From assembly GCF_002564045.1 (NCBI RefSeq), contig NZ_PDJK01000002.1, positions 1,302,001 through 1,366,000 of the forward strand: 64,000 bases of DNA. The letters run 5' to 3'. The notes under the pieces were generated by a model. That model did not search any database. It saw only the letters and a program-made list of their open reading frames with translations, and had not been told where the DNA came from. Of this stretch, positions 33,930-44,329 are shown piece by piece; within the stretch, counting starts at the first letter, position 1; the number at the start of each line of letters is the position of its first letter. Made by a program: the position numbers and the translations under genes. The DNA comes from Amycolatopsis sulphurea. Lineage in GTDB: Bacteria; Actinomycetota; Actinomycetes; Mycobacteriales; Pseudonocardiaceae.

Positions 33930-34382
33930 GTGCCGTTGTATGCCGCGTACGGATCCAATATGGAGCCCGCCCAGATGCTGGAGCGTGCCCCGCACTCGCC
34001 GATGGCGGGCACCGGCTGGCTGGAAGGCTGGCGCCTCACCTTCGGCGGCGAGGACATCGGCTGGGAAGGCGCGCTGGCCACCATCGTCGAAGACCCCTCC
34101 TCCCGGGTGTTCGTGGTGCTCTACGACGTGACCTCGCTGGACGAGGAACGCCTCGACCGCTGGGAAGGCGGCGAGCTGGGCATGCACACGAAGATCCGGC
34201 TGCGGGTGCAGACGATGGACGGCTCGGTGCTGGCCTGGCTGTACGTCCTGGACGCCTACGAGGGCGGCCTGCCGTCCGCGAGATACCTGGGCGTGCTCGC
34301 CGAGGCCGCGGAGACCGCGGGCGCCCCGGTGGATTACGTGGACGATCTGCGGACCCGCCCATGCACCGGGATCACCGGCTGA
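33930..34382 (+). CDS. Gamma-glutamylcyclotransferase-like protein
   Basis: The 150-residue protein has the GGCT signature YAAYGSNM at the N-terminus. FVVLYDVTSLDEERLDRWEG follows, with the conserved acidic residue region, then VLDAYEGGLPSARYLGVLAEAA. Such proteins release 5-oxoproline from gamma-glutamyl amines or dipeptides; specificity varies. GTG 33930 places the YGSNM motif at residue 6, as usual. It is divergent from lpdA (131 bp), in a region also containing a MITE-like element. Confidence 0.85.
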   Translation: MPLYAAYGSNMEPAQMLERAPHSPMAGTGWLEGWRLTFGGEDIGWEGALATIVEDPSSRVFVVLYDVTSLDEERLDRWEGGELGMHTKIRLRVQTMDGSVLAWLYVLDAYEGGLPSARYLGVLAEAAETAGAPVDYVDDLRTRPCTGITG

Positions 34383-34535
34383 GCCGAGCCACGCTCCCTG
34401 GCCCGGCGCTGCTTTTGCCCCGAGTCCGGGCAAGTCGAGTTCGGGGCAAGTACTGCTTCGGGCTAGCGCTGCGCGGCGGCGAGCTGACGCACGGCACGTC
34501 TCTTCCGCAGCCGAATAATTGACCACTGCCGACCC

Positions 34536-34728
34536 CAGGGTTCCGGCAAAGTTGGTCGGGGACCCGGCAGCGGGCGATGCGGAGGTGTGTGCGACCACCT
34601 CGTGGCGTGCGCCGGACCGGTTTCGGGTCCGTGAAGGGGCCCTTCACGGACTCTGAGTCCGTGAAGGGCCCCTTCACAGCCTTCCGCAGCTGCGCAGGGC
34701 CCTCCACACCGACTTTGCCGACACCCTG
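34536..34728 (+). mobile_element. MITE-like element, complete copy with exact 11-bp direct repeats
   Basis: The left end is CAGGGTTCCGGCAAAGTTGG; the right end is CACCGACTTTGCCGACACCC-TG. The interior has two GTGAAGGG palindromes (34627-34651, 34657-34677). It is the shortest full copy (193 bp), lacking about 60 bp present in the 31360 copy. The flanks are ACTGCCGACCC at both 34525-34535 and 34729-34739, an exact 11-bp direct repeat and the clearest target-site duplication in the window. Confidence 0.8.
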
Positions 34729-34826
34729 ACTGCCGACCCCGCGAAGACCGGCGCACACCCGCGGGGAACGTGCCCGCCGTCGCATGACCGGCCGCTTACC
34801 AGCAGGTGAACACCGGCGGATCCGAG

Positions 34827-35210
34827 TTGTCCCCAGCGCCCGAGAGCCTGTGGATAACTCGTCTCACCAGGCGGAACGACCAGTACGCCCGTACCCCAGG
34901 CACCGGCCCGGCGCCGCAGTCCCCGCCGAGGACGCACCCGGCCCGGATCACCGTCGCGCCCGGCCGGGCCGGCACGTCCGCGGACGTGCCGGCGTGAATG
35001 ACGAAATCCGTTGCCAGAGAACGGGAAACGTCCGAATATTCACCCTGGGGAGCGGACCGGGCGACCACCGGATGCACCCTCGGTGAGCACCCGCCGCCCG
35101 ACCGGTGGGCCGGCCACAAAACCGGGGGATCCCCCGTCACGGTGAACCCGGACGAGGGGTATCCCTCCCCCACCTGAGTTGTCCACAGCACCCCGCGGGG
35201 CTGTGGACAA
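34827..35210. other. Intergenic cluster of DnaA-box-like nonamers
   Basis: In a 475-bp gene-free stretch there are TTGTCCCCA (34827), TGTGGATAA (34849, reverse of the classical TTATCCACA box), TTGTCCACA (35179) and TGTGGACAA (35202). The last two form an inverted pair immediately downstream of the M20 amidohydrolase stop and so also make a hairpin. No dnaA, dnaN or gyrB is near, so this is not oriC. A DnaA-binding or titration site is possible; a plain terminator is the alternative for the 35179/35202 pair. Confidence 0.4.
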
Positions 35211-35213
35211 CTG

Positions 35214-36515
35214 TCACACCAGCGAGGTGAGCGCGGTATGAACCAGAGTGCGCACACCGACCAGCAGGGCACGCTCGTCCAGGACGAACGTCGGGCGGTG
35301 GATGTCCGCCTGCGGAGCCGGCGGACCGGACCACACGCCGAGGCGTGCGAAGGCTCCCTGGACGTGTTCGAGGTACCAGCCGAAGTCCTCGCCGCCGGAC
35401 GACTGCTCCGTGCTGGCCAAGCCCGCTTCGCCGACAGCCGCTTCCACGCCGGCGCGCATCAGCGCGGTCGACTCCGGGTCGGACACCACCGGCGGCACTC
35501 CGCGACGGTAGTCGAGGGTGAACCCGGCACCGGTCGGCGCCAGCAGCGATTCGACCAACGACGCGACGAGCGGCTCCAGCGACTTCCACACCTCGTGGTC
35601 GGCTGTACGCAGGGTGCCGCGCAACAGGCCGTCCTGCGGGACCGCGTTGGCCGCCTGTCCGGCGTGCACCGCGCCCCACACCAGCACGGTGCCGGAACGC
35701 GGGTCGACCCGTCGCGACAGCACCGAAGGCAGCGAAGTGATCACCGTGCCCAGCGCGTACACGAGGTCGGCGGTCAGGTGCGGGCGCGAGGTGTGCCCGC
35801 CGGGCGACGTCAGCCTCAGCTCGATCAGGTCCGCGGCGGAGGTCAATGCCCCGACGCGCGTGCCGACCTTGCCCGCTTCCAGGCGCGGGTCACAGTGCAA
35901 CCCGAAGATCCGTTCGACGTCGTTGAGCGCGCCCGCGGCGACCATGTCCAGCGCGCCGCCGGGCATGACCTCTTCGGCAGGCTGGAAGATCAGCCGTATC
36001 CGGCCGGGCAGCTCAGGCGCGCCGGCGAGTGCGCGCGCGGCGCCCAGGAGGATCGCCGTGTGCGCGTCGTGCCCGCACATGTGCGCGACGCCGTCGGTGT
36101 CGGAGGCGTAGGGCAGCCCGGTCGCTTCGGTGAGCGGCAGCGCGTCGATGTCCGCGCGCAGTGCCACGCACCGCTCGCCCCGCCCGATGTCGCAGACGAC
36201 ACCAGTGCCACCCGGCAGCACCCACGGCTTCAGCCCGACCGCGCGCAGCAGCGAGACGATGAGCTCGGTCGTCGCGAACTCGTGCCGCGACAGCTCGGGG
36301 TGCGCGTGCAGGTGCCGACGCCACGCCACTACGTCGGCCGCGTTGGCGCGCAGCCAATCGTCCAGCCAGAACGGGCCGCGGCCCGCACCGAGGTCTTCCA
36401 CAGGAGCCATGCTGACCCCGGCATCGGTCAAGAGCGCGCCGGGCGCCTCGATCGGGTCGCCGAGCCCACCGTCGGGGTCACCGGACCTGCCCGGTCGTGA
36501 ATCCAGCACAGTCAC
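35214..36515 (-). CDS. M20-family amidohydrolase (AmiA/AmiB-like)
   Basis: The 433-residue peptidase-fold enzyme has metal ligands in ALRADIDALPLTEATG and MCGHDAHTAILLGAARAL, plus FQPAEEVMPGGALDMV. A lid/dimerisation domain (AADLIELRLTSPGGHTSRPH) follows, and the last ligand lies in EQSSGGEDFGWYLE. It hydrolyses N-acyl amino acids or related amides in the cytoplasm. GTG 36515 is preceded by GGGAGGAGG; longer in-frame sequence is not protein-like. In mycobacteria amiA1/amiB1 sit between lpdA and deoD, matching its position here. A hairpin/DnaA-box pair follows the stop. Confidence 0.9.
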   Translation of the reverse strand: MTVLDSRPGRSGDPDGGLGDPIEAPGALLTDAGVSMAPVEDLGAGRGPFWLDDWLRANAADVVAWRRHLHAHPELSRHEFATTELIVSLLRAVGLKPWVLPGGTGVVCDIGRGERCVALRADIDALPLTEATGLPYASDTDGVAHMCGHDAHTAILLGAARALAGAPELPGRIRLIFQPAEEVMPGGALDMVAAGALNDVERIFGLHCDPRLEAGKVGTRVGALTSAADLIELRLTSPGGHTSRPHLTADLVYALGTVITSLPSVLSRRVDPRSGTVLVWGAVHAGQAANAVPQDGLLRGTLRTADHEVWKSLEPLVASLVESLLAPTGAGFTLDYRRGVPPVVSDPESTALMRAGVEAAVGEAGLASTEQSSGGEDFGWYLEHVQGAFARLGVWSGPPAPQADIHRPTFVLDERALLVGVRTLVHTALTSLV

Positions 36516-36910
36516 GCCGTGCCTCCTCCCGCACCACTGGTGGCCCGAGCCGCGCAGGGGGTCACACAACGTGCCGTTCGATCTGTCATACGCATTTGCA
36601 GATGATCGTGCACCATGCAGCCGGCAAGCGGGGGCCCCTGATGGCCAGGCTAGGCGGCCGGTACCGGATCTGCGATGAACGGCGGACGGGAGTTCGGTCT
36701 GGGTGAACGGGCAGTCAGCCCCGCCACCGAGACCGTCCGTTCTCCCCTGGTCCGGCACACATCAGCGTGAGCTGCGGAAATCCGGGGCACGACGGATCTT
36801 GTCCGGCTGGCCCCGCCGGTCCCCGGCGGCTGCTCGGACCTGCGAAGAACCGCCCGGCTCCGGCGAACGGCACTGTCCCCCGACGAATGGCAAGGGCGTC
36901 CGCGGAGTGC
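36516..36910. other. Gap without a recognised gene
   Basis: This 395-bp stretch holds the promoter region of the amidohydrolase. Open frames on either strand here have frame-shadow composition (Arg/Pro/Gly-rich) and no ribosome-binding site. GCGGACGGGAGTTCGGTC and GACCGTCCG are the only short repeats noticed. Confidence 0.5.
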
Positions 36911-37204
36911 TCAGCCCCCGGCCTTGCGGCGCTTGATCCGGTGCCGGCGCCCGAAGAACACGATCGCCAGCAACGCCACCGCGGCACCACCGGCGATGAT
37001 CTTGCTCTTGGACTTCTCCGTGTTCGCCTTGTCCGTTTCGGTGGGATCGAGGACCGGGCCCGGCGGCGCCTGGTGCAGTTCGCTCACCCGGGTGATCGCC
37101 ACCGTCGGCGCGGGCGTCGTCGCGGAAGCCGGTGAAACGGCCAGCACCCCGGTGAGCAGTACGCCCAGCAGGCCGGCCAGCAGCAGTCCCCGCACCTTCG
37201 CCAT
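36911..37204 (-). CDS. Small exported membrane protein downstream of meaB
   Basis: The 97-residue protein has a signal peptide (MAKVRGLLLAGLLGVLLTGV, cleavage after ASA). An exposed stretch rich in Thr/Pro/Asp/Lys follows, then a second hydrophobic helix (about 68-86, KIIAGGAAVALLAIVFFG) and a strongly basic tail (RRHRIKRRKAGG). It is type I membrane topology. It follows meaB on the same strand after 100 bp. I do not recognise the family. Confidence 0.6.
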   Translation of the reverse strand: MAKVRGLLLAGLLGVLLTGVLAVSPASATTPAPTVAITRVSELHQAPPGPVLDPTETDKANTEKSKSKIIAGGAAVALLAIVFFGRRHRIKRRKAGG

Positions 37205-37304
37205 GACTTCCCTTCTACGGCATCGACGCGCATTCTGCCCGGCGAACCCCGGTCCCGTCAGCCGCCACGCGGAGGAGCCGGGGTTCCCACCGGGCGTGAC
37301 AATC

Positions 37305-38294
37305 TCAAGCAGGCTCGGCGAAGGCGTCGAGAATGCGCTGCGCGGCCAGCGTCGGGGTCAGCTCGCCCTCGCGGACCGCGCGCTCCACGTCCGCCACCTG
37401 CGCACGGACCTTCGGATGCGCGGCGAGCCGGTCGAGCAGCTGTTCCCGCACCATCGCCCAGGTCCACTCCACCTGCTGCGCGCGCCGTCGTCCGGCGAGT
37501 TCGCCCGAGGCCTCCAGCGACGCACGGTGCCGGCCGATCGTCGCCCACACCTTGTCCAGCCCACGGCCTTCCAAGGCACTGCAGGTCAGCACTGGTGGCG
37601 TCCACGGCGCGTCCTTGCCGTAGATCATCCGCAGCGCGCCCTGCAACTCCCGGGCGGCCCGTTTGGCGTCGCGTTCGTGCGGGCCGTCCGCCTTGTTCAC
37701 GGCGATCACGTCGGCCAGCTCCAGCACGCCCTTCTTGATGCCCTGCAGCTGGTCCCCGGTCCGGGCGAGGGTCAGGAAGAGGAAGCAGTCGACCATGTTG
37801 GCCACGGTCACCTCGGACTGCCCGACCCCGACGGTCTCCACCAGCACCACGTCGAAACCGGCGGCTTCCATCAGCACGATCGTCTCGCGGGTGGCACGCG
37901 CGACCCCGCCGAGCGTGCCCGAGGTCGGCGACGGCCGGATGAACGCGTTCGGGTCCACGGCCAGCCGCGCCATCCGCGTCTTGTCTCCGAGGATCGAGCC
38001 GCCGGTACGCGTCGAGGACGGGTCGACCGCGAGCACCGCGACCCGATGCCCGGCCGTGGTCAGGTCGGTGCCCAGCTGATCGATAAAAGTCGACTTACCG
38101 ACTCCTGGCACCCCGGTGATCCCGACCCGTTTCGCGCCGCCGGCCTGGGGCAGCAGCTCCACCAGCAGTTCCTGGGCCATCCGGCGGTGGTCCTCGCGAT
38201 GCGATTCGACCAGCGTGATCGCCTTGGACAGGGTGCCCCGATCACCGGCGAGCACACCTTTCGCGTACTCGCCGACATCGATCCGGCGCGGCAA
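37305..38294 (-). CDS. meaB: Methylmalonyl-CoA mutase-associated G-protein chaperone
   Basis: The 329-residue G3E-type GTPase has the P-loop GITGVPGVGKSTFIDQLG, DPSSTRTGGSILGDKTRM (switch region), VETVGVGQSEVTVANMVD and the base-recognition VNKADGP. MeaB protects and reloads the B12-dependent mutase, gating cobalamin transfer. The start is TTG 38294, only 3 nt after the mutB stop and in the same frame, with AGGAG upstream inside mutB. It is the third gene of mutA-mutB-meaB. Confidence 0.93.
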   Translation of the reverse strand: MPRRIDVGEYAKGVLAGDRGTLSKAITLVESHREDHRRMAQELLVELLPQAGGAKRVGITGVPGVGKSTFIDQLGTDLTTAGHRVAVLAVDPSSTRTGGSILGDKTRMARLAVDPNAFIRPSPTSGTLGGVARATRETIVLMEAAGFDVVLVETVGVGQSEVTVANMVDCFLFLTLARTGDQLQGIKKGVLELADVIAVNKADGPHERDAKRAARELQGALRMIYGKDAPWTPPVLTCSALEGRGLDKVWATIGRHRASLEASGELAGRRRAQQVEWTWAMVREQLLDRLAAHPKVRAQVADVERAVREGELTPTLAAQRILDAFAEPA

Positions 38295-38297
38295 GGT

Positions 38298-40466
38298 TCA
38301 GGACTCCTGCGCGGCCAGCTGCTCAAGCAGGCCGATCGCGGCGTCCGCGAGCACGGTGCCCGGCCCGAAGATCGCCGCCGCACCGGCCGCCCGCAGCTCG
38401 TCGTAATCCTGCGGCGGGATGACCCCGCCGACCACCACCATGATGTCCTCACGGCCCAGCTCGGCCAGCTCGTGGCGCAGCGCGGGCACCAGCGACAGGT
38501 GCCCGGCGGCCAGCGAGGACACCCCGACCACGTGCACGTCCGCCTCCGAGGCCTGACGCGCGACCTCGGCCGGGGTGGAGAACAGCGGCCCGACGTCCAC
38601 GTCGAAACCGAGGTCGGCGAAGCCGGTGGCGATCACCTTCTGGCCCCGGTCGTGGCCGTCCTGGCCCATCTTGGCGACCAGCAGCCGTGGCCGCCGGCCT
38701 TCCGCCTCGGCGAACTTCTCGACCAGCTCGCGGGCCTTCTCGACGTTGTCCGACTTTCCCACCTCTTCCCGGTACACCCCGGAGATCGTGCGGATCTGGC
38801 CGGAATGCCGTCCCCACATCTTCTCCAGTGCATCGGAGATCTCGCCGACGGTGGCCTTCGCCCGGGCCGCGTCGATGGCCAGCGCCAGCAGGTTTCCGTC
38901 ACCCTGCGCGCCTTCGGCCAGCCGCCGCAACGCGTCCTCGGTCGCGCGGGGGTCGCGTTCCTCGCGCAGCCTTCGCAGCTTATCCAGCTGCTGTGCGCGT
39001 ACGCCGGCGTTGTCCACTTTGAGCACGTCGATCTGCTCGTCGTCGACGACCTGGTACTTGTTCACCCCGATCACCGGCTGCCGGCCGGAGTCGATCCGCG
39101 CCTGCGTACGCGCGGCTGCCTCTTCGATACGCAGCTTCGGGATGCCTTCGTCGATCGCCTGCGCCATACCGCCGGCGCCTTCGACCTCGGTGATGTGCGC
39201 CCACGCTTTCCGCGCGAGGTCGTAGGTCAGCTTCTCCACGAACGCGCTGCCGCCCCACGGGTCGATCACCCGCGTCGTCCCGGATTCCTGCTGTAGCAAC
39301 AGCTGCGTGTTACGCGCGATCCGCGCGGAGAAGTCTGTGGGCAGTGCCAGCGCTTCGTCAAGAGCGTTGGTGTGCAAGGACTGCGTATGCCCCTGCGTCG
39401 CTGCCATCGCCTCGACACAGGTGCGCGTGACGTTGTTGAACACGTCCTGCGCGGTCAGCGACCAGCCGGAGGTCTGCGAGTGCGTACGGAGTGAAAGCGA
39501 CTTCGGCGACTTCGGGTCGAACTGCTTGACCAGCTTCGCCCACAGCAGCCGTGCGGCCCGCAGCTTCGCGACCTCCATGAAGAAGTTCATGCCGATGGCC
39601 CAGAAGAACGACAGCCGCGGCGCGAACTTGTCGACGTCGAGCCCGGCGTCGATGCCCGAGCGGAGGTACTCCACGCCGTCCGCGAGCGTGTATGCGAGTT
39701 CCAGGTCGGCGGTCGCCCCGGCCTCCTGCATGTGGTAGCCGGAGATCGAGATCGAGTTGTACTTCGGCATGTGCTGCGAGGTGAAGGCGAAGATGTCGGA
39801 GATGATCCGCATCGACGGCTTCGGCGGGTAGATGTAGGTGTTGCGGACCATGAACTCCTTGAGAATGTCGTTCTGGATGGTCCCCGCCAGCTGCTCCGGT
39901 TTCACCCCCTGCTCCTCCGCCGCGACCACGTACAGCGCGAGCACCGGCAGCACCGCGCCGTTCATCGTCATGGACACGCTCATCTTGTCCAGCGGGATGC
40001 CGTCGAAGAGCTGGCGCATGTCGTAGATCGAGTCGATCGCCACACCCGCCATGCCGACGTCGCCGGACACGCGCGGGTGATCGGAGTCGTAACCGCGGTG
40101 CGTCGCCAGGTCGAAGGCGACCGAAAGACCTTTCTGTCCAGCCGCAAGATTGCGGCGGTAGAAAGCGTTCGACTCCTCCGCGGTGGAGAACCCGGCGTAC
40201 TGACGGATGGTCCACGGCTGGTTCACGTACATCGTCGGGTACGGCCCGCGCAGGTACGGCGCGATACCCGGGTACGTGCTGAGGAAGTCCACATCGGACA
40301 GATCAGCCGCGGTGTAGACCGGCTTCACGCCGATGCCCTCAGGGGTTTCCCAGGCGAGCGCGTCCGGCCCCTTGCCGGTGGTGTCCTGCACAGCCTGCGC
40401 CCACGCGGCGCGGTCCCCCGGCTCGGGCGCGCCGAGCGGGACGCCGGCGAAATTCGGGATGCTCAT
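38298..40466 (-). CDS. mutB: Methylmalonyl-CoA mutase large (catalytic) subunit
   Basis: The 722-residue enzyme has the substrate TIM barrel ([61 protein letters not shown]). The C-terminal cobalamin domain has DGHDRG (lower axial His about 605) and [11 protein letters not shown]. It interconverts (R)-methylmalonyl-CoA and succinyl-CoA by B12 radical chemistry, the last step of propionyl-CoA assimilation, or the reverse to supply polyketide extender units. ATG 40466 overlaps the mutA stop by four bases (ATGA). Confidence 0.96.
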   Translation of the reverse strand: MSIPNFAGVPLGAPEPGDRAAWAQAVQDTTGKGPDALAWETPEGIGVKPVYTAADLSDVDFLSTYPGIAPYLRGPYPTMYVNQPWTIRQYAGFSTAEESNAFYRRNLAAGQKGLSVAFDLATHRGYDSDHPRVSGDVGMAGVAIDSIYDMRQLFDGIPLDKMSVSMTMNGAVLPVLALYVVAAEEQGVKPEQLAGTIQNDILKEFMVRNTYIYPPKPSMRIISDIFAFTSQHMPKYNSISISGYHMQEAGATADLELAYTLADGVEYLRSGIDAGLDVDKFAPRLSFFWAIGMNFFMEVAKLRAARLLWAKLVKQFDPKSPKSLSLRTHSQTSGWSLTAQDVFNNVTRTCVEAMAATQGHTQSLHTNALDEALALPTDFSARIARNTQLLLQQESGTTRVIDPWGGSAFVEKLTYDLARKAWAHITEVEGAGGMAQAIDEGIPKLRIEEAAARTQARIDSGRQPVIGVNKYQVVDDEQIDVLKVDNAGVRAQQLDKLRRLREERDPRATEDALRRLAEGAQGDGNLLALAIDAARAKATVGEISDALEKMWGRHSGQIRTISGVYREEVGKSDNVEKARELVEKFAEAEGRRPRLLVAKMGQDGHDRGQKVIATGFADLGFDVDVGPLFSTPAEVARQASEADVHVVGVSSLAAGHLSLVPALRHELAELGREDIMVVVGGVIPPQDYDELRAAGAAAIFGPGTVLADAAIGLLEQLAAQES

Positions 40467-42328
40467 GCGGACACTCCAAGCTGTGCGTGCAGTCCGGTCA
40501 GCACTTCGAGCGCGTCGCACCCGGCGTACACGTTCCCGGCGACACCGTCGTAATTCCCTTTACCCGCCAGCAGAACGGTCTCCGCGCCGAGCGAGGCGGC
40601 GACCGTGACGGCCTGCTTCTCGTACGCCGCGTCGGTACCGCACAGACAGGCGATCCGCGCACCGCTCGCCCGGAAGGCGCCCGGCAGGTCGTCTGTGGCG
40701 CCGGGGTTCACCGCTTCGAGTCCGCCGGCTTGGAACAGGTTCGCGGCGAAGCCCGCCCGCGCGGTGTGCGCAGCGACCGGCCCCAGCGTGGCGAGGAAGA
40801 TCTTCGGCCGTTCCCCGTGCTCGGCCAGGTAAGCGTCCGAGGCGTCGCGCAGCTTCTCGTACGCCTCCGCGTAACGGTGGCGCGGCAGGCCGCCTTCGGG
40901 CACCACGGGCAACGGCTCCCGCGAGACCGGCTTCTCCGCCAGGTTCGGGAACTCGCTGACGCCGGTGATCGGATCGCGACGGGTGCCCAACCGTTTCGCG
41001 CGCTTGTCCCAGGTCTCGGCCAGACGCCCGGCCAGCGCGCCGGAAGCAAGCTCGGCCTCGATCCCACCGCACGCCTCGATCGCGGTGAACTCACGCCAGG
41101 CGGCTTCAGCCAGCTCGTCGGTCAGCTTCTCGACGTACCAGGAACCGCCCGCCGGGTCGATGACACTGCCCAGCTTCGACTCCTCGATCAGCACCGCGTT
41201 GGTGTTACGGGCGATCCGTGCGGAGAACGCGTCCGGCAGGCCGATAGCCGCGTCGAACGGCAATACCGTCACCGCGTCCGCGCCGCCGACACCGGCGGCA
41301 AAGCAGGCCACCGTGGTACGCAGCATGTTCACCCATGGATCGCGCTGCGTCAGCATCGTCGGCGACGTGACCGCGTGCTGATGCATTCCGCGCGCGGCGG
41401 CCGGGGCACCGGAAACTTCCAGCACCCGGTCCCACAGCCTGCGCGCCGCGCGAAGCTTGGCGATGGTCAGGAACTGGTCGGCCGTCGCGGCCAGACGGAA
41501 CTCAAACTGCGCAGCTGCCTGCGCCACCGTCAGCCCGCCTTCAGTGAGCGCTCGCAAGTACGCGACGCCTGCCGCGATTGTGGCGCCCAGCTCTTGTGCA
41601 TCGGACCCACCGGCTTCGTGGAACGGCAACCCATCGGCGACGACCGTACGCACCTTCGGATGCTTCGCGGCGACGCGGACGGCAAGCTCGGCGACGGGAG
41701 CTAACGGGAGGGCTTCGCCCGTACGCGCGGTGGTGCCGATCGGGTCCGCGCCGAGCGTGCCGACCACTTCGCTCGCCGGAATCTCTCGCTCGGCGAAAAG
41801 ATCCAGCAACGCCTGCGCGGCCGCTTCGTAACCGGCGCCTGCGTCGAGGACTACCGGCGCGAGTTCCACGTACACGTCGTTGAGCGCGTCGGCAAGCGCG
41901 GAGAGCGGGAGCGCGTCGTCACCGACGCGCAGCCACACCGACGAAGCGCCGCCTTCGAGGTCTGCGAGGATCGCCGCGTTGACGGCCTTGGCATCCGCGC
42001 GAAGGTGACGGACGCGTACCTCCCAGCCGGTGCCGATCACGCCTTCTGGCCGAGCGCCACGTACGAACGGCGGCAGCCCTGGGAAGCCCAGCGCGCCCAA
42101 CTCGTCGTCGGCGGTGTATAGCGGCTGGATCTCGATATCGTCGTAAGTACGCGTGACAAGCTTGCTCTCCGGCGCACCGGTGAAGTCCTCGGGCAGCCGA
42201 CCGCTCTTGCGCAACACCCCGGCGACCAGCTCCTGCCACCGGTCCCGGTCCGCCGCCGGGAACTCCGCGGCGAGGGCGAGCTCCGGTCCGGAGCCCGGCA
42301 CGGATTCCGGCCCAGCCAGGTTAGTCAT
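40463..42328 (-). CDS. mutA: Methylmalonyl-CoA mutase small subunit
   Basis: The 621-residue protein is homologous to the large subunit but shorter. The barrel region includes [20 protein letters not shown] and [20 protein letters not shown], and the C-terminal B12-like domain has [19 protein letters not shown]. The DxHxxG cobalamin ligand is absent, as expected for the non-catalytic subunit that dimerises with MutB. It is the first gene of the operon. The upstream gap to the divergent kinase gene is 123 bp and shows no cobalamin riboswitch that I can recognise. Confidence 0.95.
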   Translation of the reverse strand: MTNLAGPESVPGSGPELALAAEFPAADRDRWQELVAGVLRKSGRLPEDFTGAPESKLVTRTYDDIEIQPLYTADDELGALGFPGLPPFVRGARPEGVIGTGWEVRVRHLRADAKAVNAAILADLEGGASSVWLRVGDDALPLSALADALNDVYVELAPVVLDAGAGYEAAAQALLDLFAEREIPASEVVGTLGADPIGTTARTGEALPLAPVAELAVRVAAKHPKVRTVVADGLPFHEAGGSDAQELGATIAAGVAYLRALTEGGLTVAQAAAQFEFRLAATADQFLTIAKLRAARRLWDRVLEVSGAPAAARGMHQHAVTSPTMLTQRDPWVNMLRTTVACFAAGVGGADAVTVLPFDAAIGLPDAFSARIARNTNAVLIEESKLGSVIDPAGGSWYVEKLTDELAEAAWREFTAIEACGGIEAELASGALAGRLAETWDKRAKRLGTRRDPITGVSEFPNLAEKPVSREPLPVVPEGGLPRHRYAEAYEKLRDASDAYLAEHGERPKIFLATLGPVAAHTARAGFAANLFQAGGLEAVNPGATDDLPGAFRASGARIACLCGTDAAYEKQAVTVAASLGAETVLLAGKGNYDGVAGNVYAGCDALEVLTGLHAQLGVSA

Positions 42329-42451
42329 ACCCAGTGATGGTAGAGCCAGACCGGTACGCCCACCTGTGACGCTGCTCGCCCCCCTGATGGGGGATACCGG
42401 AGTAGCGACACTGCCTCGAAGCCGGTCGGTGCCTTAGGCCACAATCAAGGG

Positions 42452-44284
42452 GTGTCCTCGGAGAAAGCAGAACCCTCGAACGGTCTGCCGGACCTGCCGC
42501 CGCGAGTGATCGCGGGCCGGTACCGGCTGCGCTCGGTGCTCGGCTCCGGGTCGATGGGCACCGTCTGGTCGGCCTACGACGAGTTCCTGCACCGGCCGGT
42601 GGCGGTCAAGGAGATGAAGGTGCCGCCGGGCATTCCGGCGGCGCAGGCGGACGAGCTGCGCGAACGGACGCTGCGCGAGGCGCGCGCGATCGCCGTGCTG
42701 TCCCACCCGAACGTGATCATCCTGCACGACGTCGCCCGCGAGCACGACGAGCCGTTCGTGGTCATGGAGCTGCTGCCCTCGCGCAGCCTCGCGCACATCC
42801 TGCGCGACCACGGGCCGCTCACCGTCGAACAGGCCGCGACGGTCGGCATCGCCGTGGCGGCCGCGCTCGAAGCCGCGCACGACGCGGGCATCACGCACCG
42901 CGATGTGAAACCGGGCAACGTGCTGGTCGCCAACGACGGCCGGATCAAGCTGACCGACTTCGGCATCGCCCGCAACGTCTCGGAAGCCACCATGACCGCG
43001 ACCGGGATCATGCTCGGCTCACCGGCTTACATCGCCCCGGAAGTCGCGTCCGGCGGCCCCGTCACCCCGGGCGCCGACCTGTGGGGGCTCGGCGCCACGC
43101 TCTTCGCCGCAGTGGAGGGCGCTCCGCCGTACGACGCGGACGGCGACCCGTTGGAGACCGTGGGCAAGGTGGTCAACGGCCACGTCCCGCGCCCGCGTCC
43201 AGGCCCGCTGGCCGGCGTGATCACCGCGCTGATGAAGAAGGAGCCGGAAAAGCGGATCTCGCTGCGCGAGGTGCGCCACCGGCTGTACCCCCTGCAGGGC
43301 AAGACCGCGCTCGACCTGTTCGGCCCCGAGCTCTTCCACACCCCGGACGGGCAGCGGACCTCGGCGCACCTGGACGCCACCGACACCCAGGTGGTCAAGA
43401 CCGTCGCACCCGCTCCGCGCCGCGATTCCGGTGTGCAGCCCGCACCGCTGGCGGCCGATCCCGGTCCGCTGCCGTTCCTGACCGGCTCGTCCGGTTCCAC
43501 CGGCTCGGCCGCCCTGCCGGCCCTGCCGATGCCCTCGTTCCCCGGACTGCCACCCGCCGCCACGTCACCGGCCACGTTCACCACGCCGATCCCGCCGCGG
43601 CGGCGGCGCAGCCCGTTGGCCACGACTGCCTTGGTGCTCGGTTCGGTGTTGCTGTTCCTCATCGCGGGCGGCGGCGGATTCATGCTGGCGCGGGTGATCA
43701 GCGGCGAGACGTTGCTGCCGGAGAGCGGCAGCGCCTCGCCGGCGAGCGCACCGATCGAGTCCGCGCCGAAGCAGGCGAAGCTGGTCACTCGCCAGGGCAA
43801 CGCCAGCACGACCGCGAACCTGACCCGCGACAGCTCCTACAGCGTGTCGGTGCCGGAGGACTGGCAGCGCTTCATCGCGACCCACAAGTCCAGGCTGGGG
43901 CCGTCCTCGGTGGTGCAGTACATCTCGCCGGACGGCAGGCAATCGCTGCAGCTCGAACGGTTCGAGGGCTTCATCAACCGGCAGTACAGCATGGACGAGT
44001 ACCTGAACTCCCTGAACCCGGATCCCGGGGGCGGCGACGGTGCCTTCCGCATCGTCCAGGGCCCCACCCCGTCCGACAAGGGTGACGACGTGACCTACCG
44101 GACGGTGGAGCACGGCCGGGGCAAGAGCACGAGCGCGATCACCCGCGCGACCTTCGCCTTCATGCAACCGGTCGGCGGCGACCTGTGGGTGCTGTCGCTG
44201 ACCGTGCCCGCCGAGCAGGAGGACACGGCGGGCAACACGTTCGGCCAGATCCGGCCGACGCTCGACCTTCCCGGGGCATCCTGA
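42452..44284 (+). CDS. Transmembrane Ser/Thr protein kinase
   Basis: The 610-residue Hanks-type kinase has a kinase domain at about 24-285: LGSGSMGTVWSAYD (Gly loop), AVKEMK (Lys), ITHRDVKPGNVLVAND (catalytic loop), LTDFGIA (DFG), SPAYIAPE (APE). A Pro/Ala-rich juxtamembrane linker and one transmembrane helix (about 391-416, then RVISG) precede an exported domain of about 190 residues with SVSVPEDWQRFIATH and no PASTA repeats. It probably senses an external signal and phosphorylates cytosolic targets. GTG 42452 follows ATCAAGGG. Codon usage is like its neighbours. Confidence 0.92.
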   Translation: MSSEKAEPSNGLPDLPPRVIAGRYRLRSVLGSGSMGTVWSAYDEFLHRPVAVKEMKVPPGIPAAQADELRERTLREARAIAVLSHPNVIILHDVAREHDEPFVVMELLPSRSLAHILRDHGPLTVEQAATVGIAVAAALEAAHDAGITHRDVKPGNVLVANDGRIKLTDFGIARNVSEATMTATGIMLGSPAYIAPEVASGGPVTPGADLWGLGATLFAAVEGAPPYDADGDPLETVGKVVNGHVPRPRPGPLAGVITALMKKEPEKRISLREVRHRLYPLQGKTALDLFGPELFHTPDGQRTSAHLDATDTQVVKTVAPAPRRDSGVQPAPLAADPGPLPFLTGSSGSTGSAALPALPMPSFPGLPPAATSPATFTTPIPPRRRRSPLATTALVLGSVLLFLIAGGGGFMLARVISGETLLPESGSASPASAPIESAPKQAKLVTRQGNASTTANLTRDSSYSVSVPEDWQRFIATHKSRLGPSSVVQYISPDGRQSLQLERFEGFINRQYSMDEYLNSLNPDPGGGDGAFRIVQGPTPSDKGDDVTYRTVEHGRGKSTSAITRATFAFMQPVGGDLWVLSLTVPAEQEDTAGNTFGQIRPTLDLPGAS

Positions 44285-44329
44285 GCGGAATCGGCGGGCA
44301 GGCGGCGGCAGGCCGATACGCTCGCCGGT

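Noticed and set aside
34735..35213. Replication origin because of DnaA-box-like sites
   Set aside because: No dnaA, dnaN, recF, gyrB or AT-rich unwinding region is present, and only four boxes are seen.
34784..35272. Open frames in the 34.8-35.2 kb gap on both strands
   Set aside because: No ribosome-binding site, no conserved motif, and the region contains in-frame hairpins and DnaA-box-like sites. It is better treated as non-coding.
42329..42451. Cobalamin riboswitch upstream of mutA
   Set aside because: The 123-bp gap is too short for a full riboswitch and no B12-box-like sequence was recognised.
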